A stretch of DNA of 32,197 bases, taken from contig NZ_SEWE01000053.1 in NCBI RefSeq assembly GCF_004167665.1, positions 1 through 32,197 on the forward strand, written 5' to 3'. The notes under the pieces were generated by a model. The model did not search any database. It saw nothing but the letters and a program-made list of their open reading frames with translations, and was not told the DNA's origin. Both the position numbers and the translations under genes were made by a program. The DNA comes from Hymenobacter persicinus (GTDB lineage: Bacteria; Bacteroidota; Bacteroidia; Cytophagales; Hymenobacteraceae). This document shows positions 31,962 to 32,197 of this stretch, in pieces (within the stretch, counting starts at the first letter, position 1; every line of letters begins with the position of its first letter).

Positions 31962-32197
31962 CCTCGGCCCGAATCGGCGTTGGTAGTTCCAGCGGTTCCC
32001 CGTCGACCTGCCCGAGCACTTGCTGCTGGCCCGGCACCTCGATTTCCACCCAGCGGCAGCGCAGGCGCCGGGTGTAGAGCGAGGCGTCGAAGTCGCGGGT
32101 GTAGAGCTGGTAGAGGATGCCCAGGGCCGCCGTGCCGGGAAAGGGCTCGATGATGCAGACTTCGAACTCCCCGTCGTCGAGGCGGCTGTCGGGGTTG
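31912..32197 (-). CDS. C-terminal part of a diacylglycerol/lipid kinase family protein (runs off right edge)
   Basis: About 95 codons of the C-terminus are visible, ending at TGA (31914-31912). The reading frame shows DDGEFEVCIIEPFPG, then a beta-rich stretch, then VDGEPLELPTPI and RAEVIPRSLRVLTP. The DGExL...P...VIPRSLRVL pattern is typical of the C-terminal domain of DagK/YegS-type lipid kinases, which bind lipid and ATP. The catalytic domain lies beyond the window. The stop codon lies inside the 3' end of the metallophosphoesterase gene on the other strand, with a 50-base overlap. There is no intergenic space for a terminator. Family call is firm; the specific substrate is unknown. Confidence 0.8.
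   Translation of the reverse strand, partial: NPDSRLDDGEFEVCIIEPFPGTAALGILYQLYTRDFDASLYTRRLRCRWVEIEVPGQQQVLGQVDGEPLELPTPIRAEVIPRSLRVLTPPTPAA

Noticed and set aside
1..32197. CRISPR arrays, tRNA or rRNA genes, insertion sequences and prophage genes
   Set aside because: No regular spaced repeats, no cloverleaf-like segment, and no transposase or phage-like protein in any reading frame I examined.

Overview
The window looks like a chromosomal segment of a high-GC Bacteroidota, most likely a Hymenobacter-like member of the Cytophagales. Several independent features point there. The -7 promoter elements fit the Bacteroidota TAnnTTTG consensus. There are no clear Shine-Dalgarno sites. Many protein families are typical of the group: multi-PAS kinases with a characteristic PAS subfamily, DUF4260, App1-like phosphatase, STAS-like intergenic neighbours and GDWDRH-type lipoproteins. 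Genus-level assignment is an inference from memory of these families, not a search result.

Layout. Positions 1-15612 are one long co-directional minus-strand block. It begins (in transcription order) with parE (topoisomerase IV B), continues through a signal-transduction island of eight genes and ends with parC (topoisomerase IV A). The island holds a BLUF blue-light receptor and PAS histidine kinase; a cassette of an unrecognised CPxxC-tailed protein, a 7-TM protein, a HisKA_3-type kinase and a LuxR-type response regulator; and a seven-PAS soluble kinase with a single-domain response regulator. Positions 15850-19359 are plus-strand: an AI-2E family transporter, a DUF2383 four-helix protein, an unusual inverted octamer repeat, and a DEDDh exonuclease/GIY-YIG/UvrC-type cysteine-cluster fusion protein.

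Positions 19577-23895 hold two pairs of paralogues: a tail-to-tail pair of small STAS-like proteins and a head-to-head pair of about 530-residue lipoproteins. Positions 23900-26086 (minus) hold DUF4260, a Crp/Fnr-type regulator and a type IB topoisomerase. Positions 26411-28540 (plus) hold an M48 lipoprotein metalloprotease and an App1-like phosphatase. Positions 28624-29813 (minus) hold an NTF2-like secreted protein and MtgA. Positions 29950-31961 (plus) hold a LON-domain protein and a membrane-anchored metallophosphoesterase, which overlaps tail-to-tail with a partial lipid kinase at the right edge.

The best candidates for under-described biology are the CPxxC/7-TM/kinase/regulator cassette, the paired lipoproteins with kinase-like motifs (one with the putative catalytic Asp replaced) and their possible link to the stand-alone metallophosphoesterase, the BLUF-kinase pair, and the inverted octamer repeat. 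No tRNA, rRNA, CRISPR array, insertion sequence or prophage was seen.
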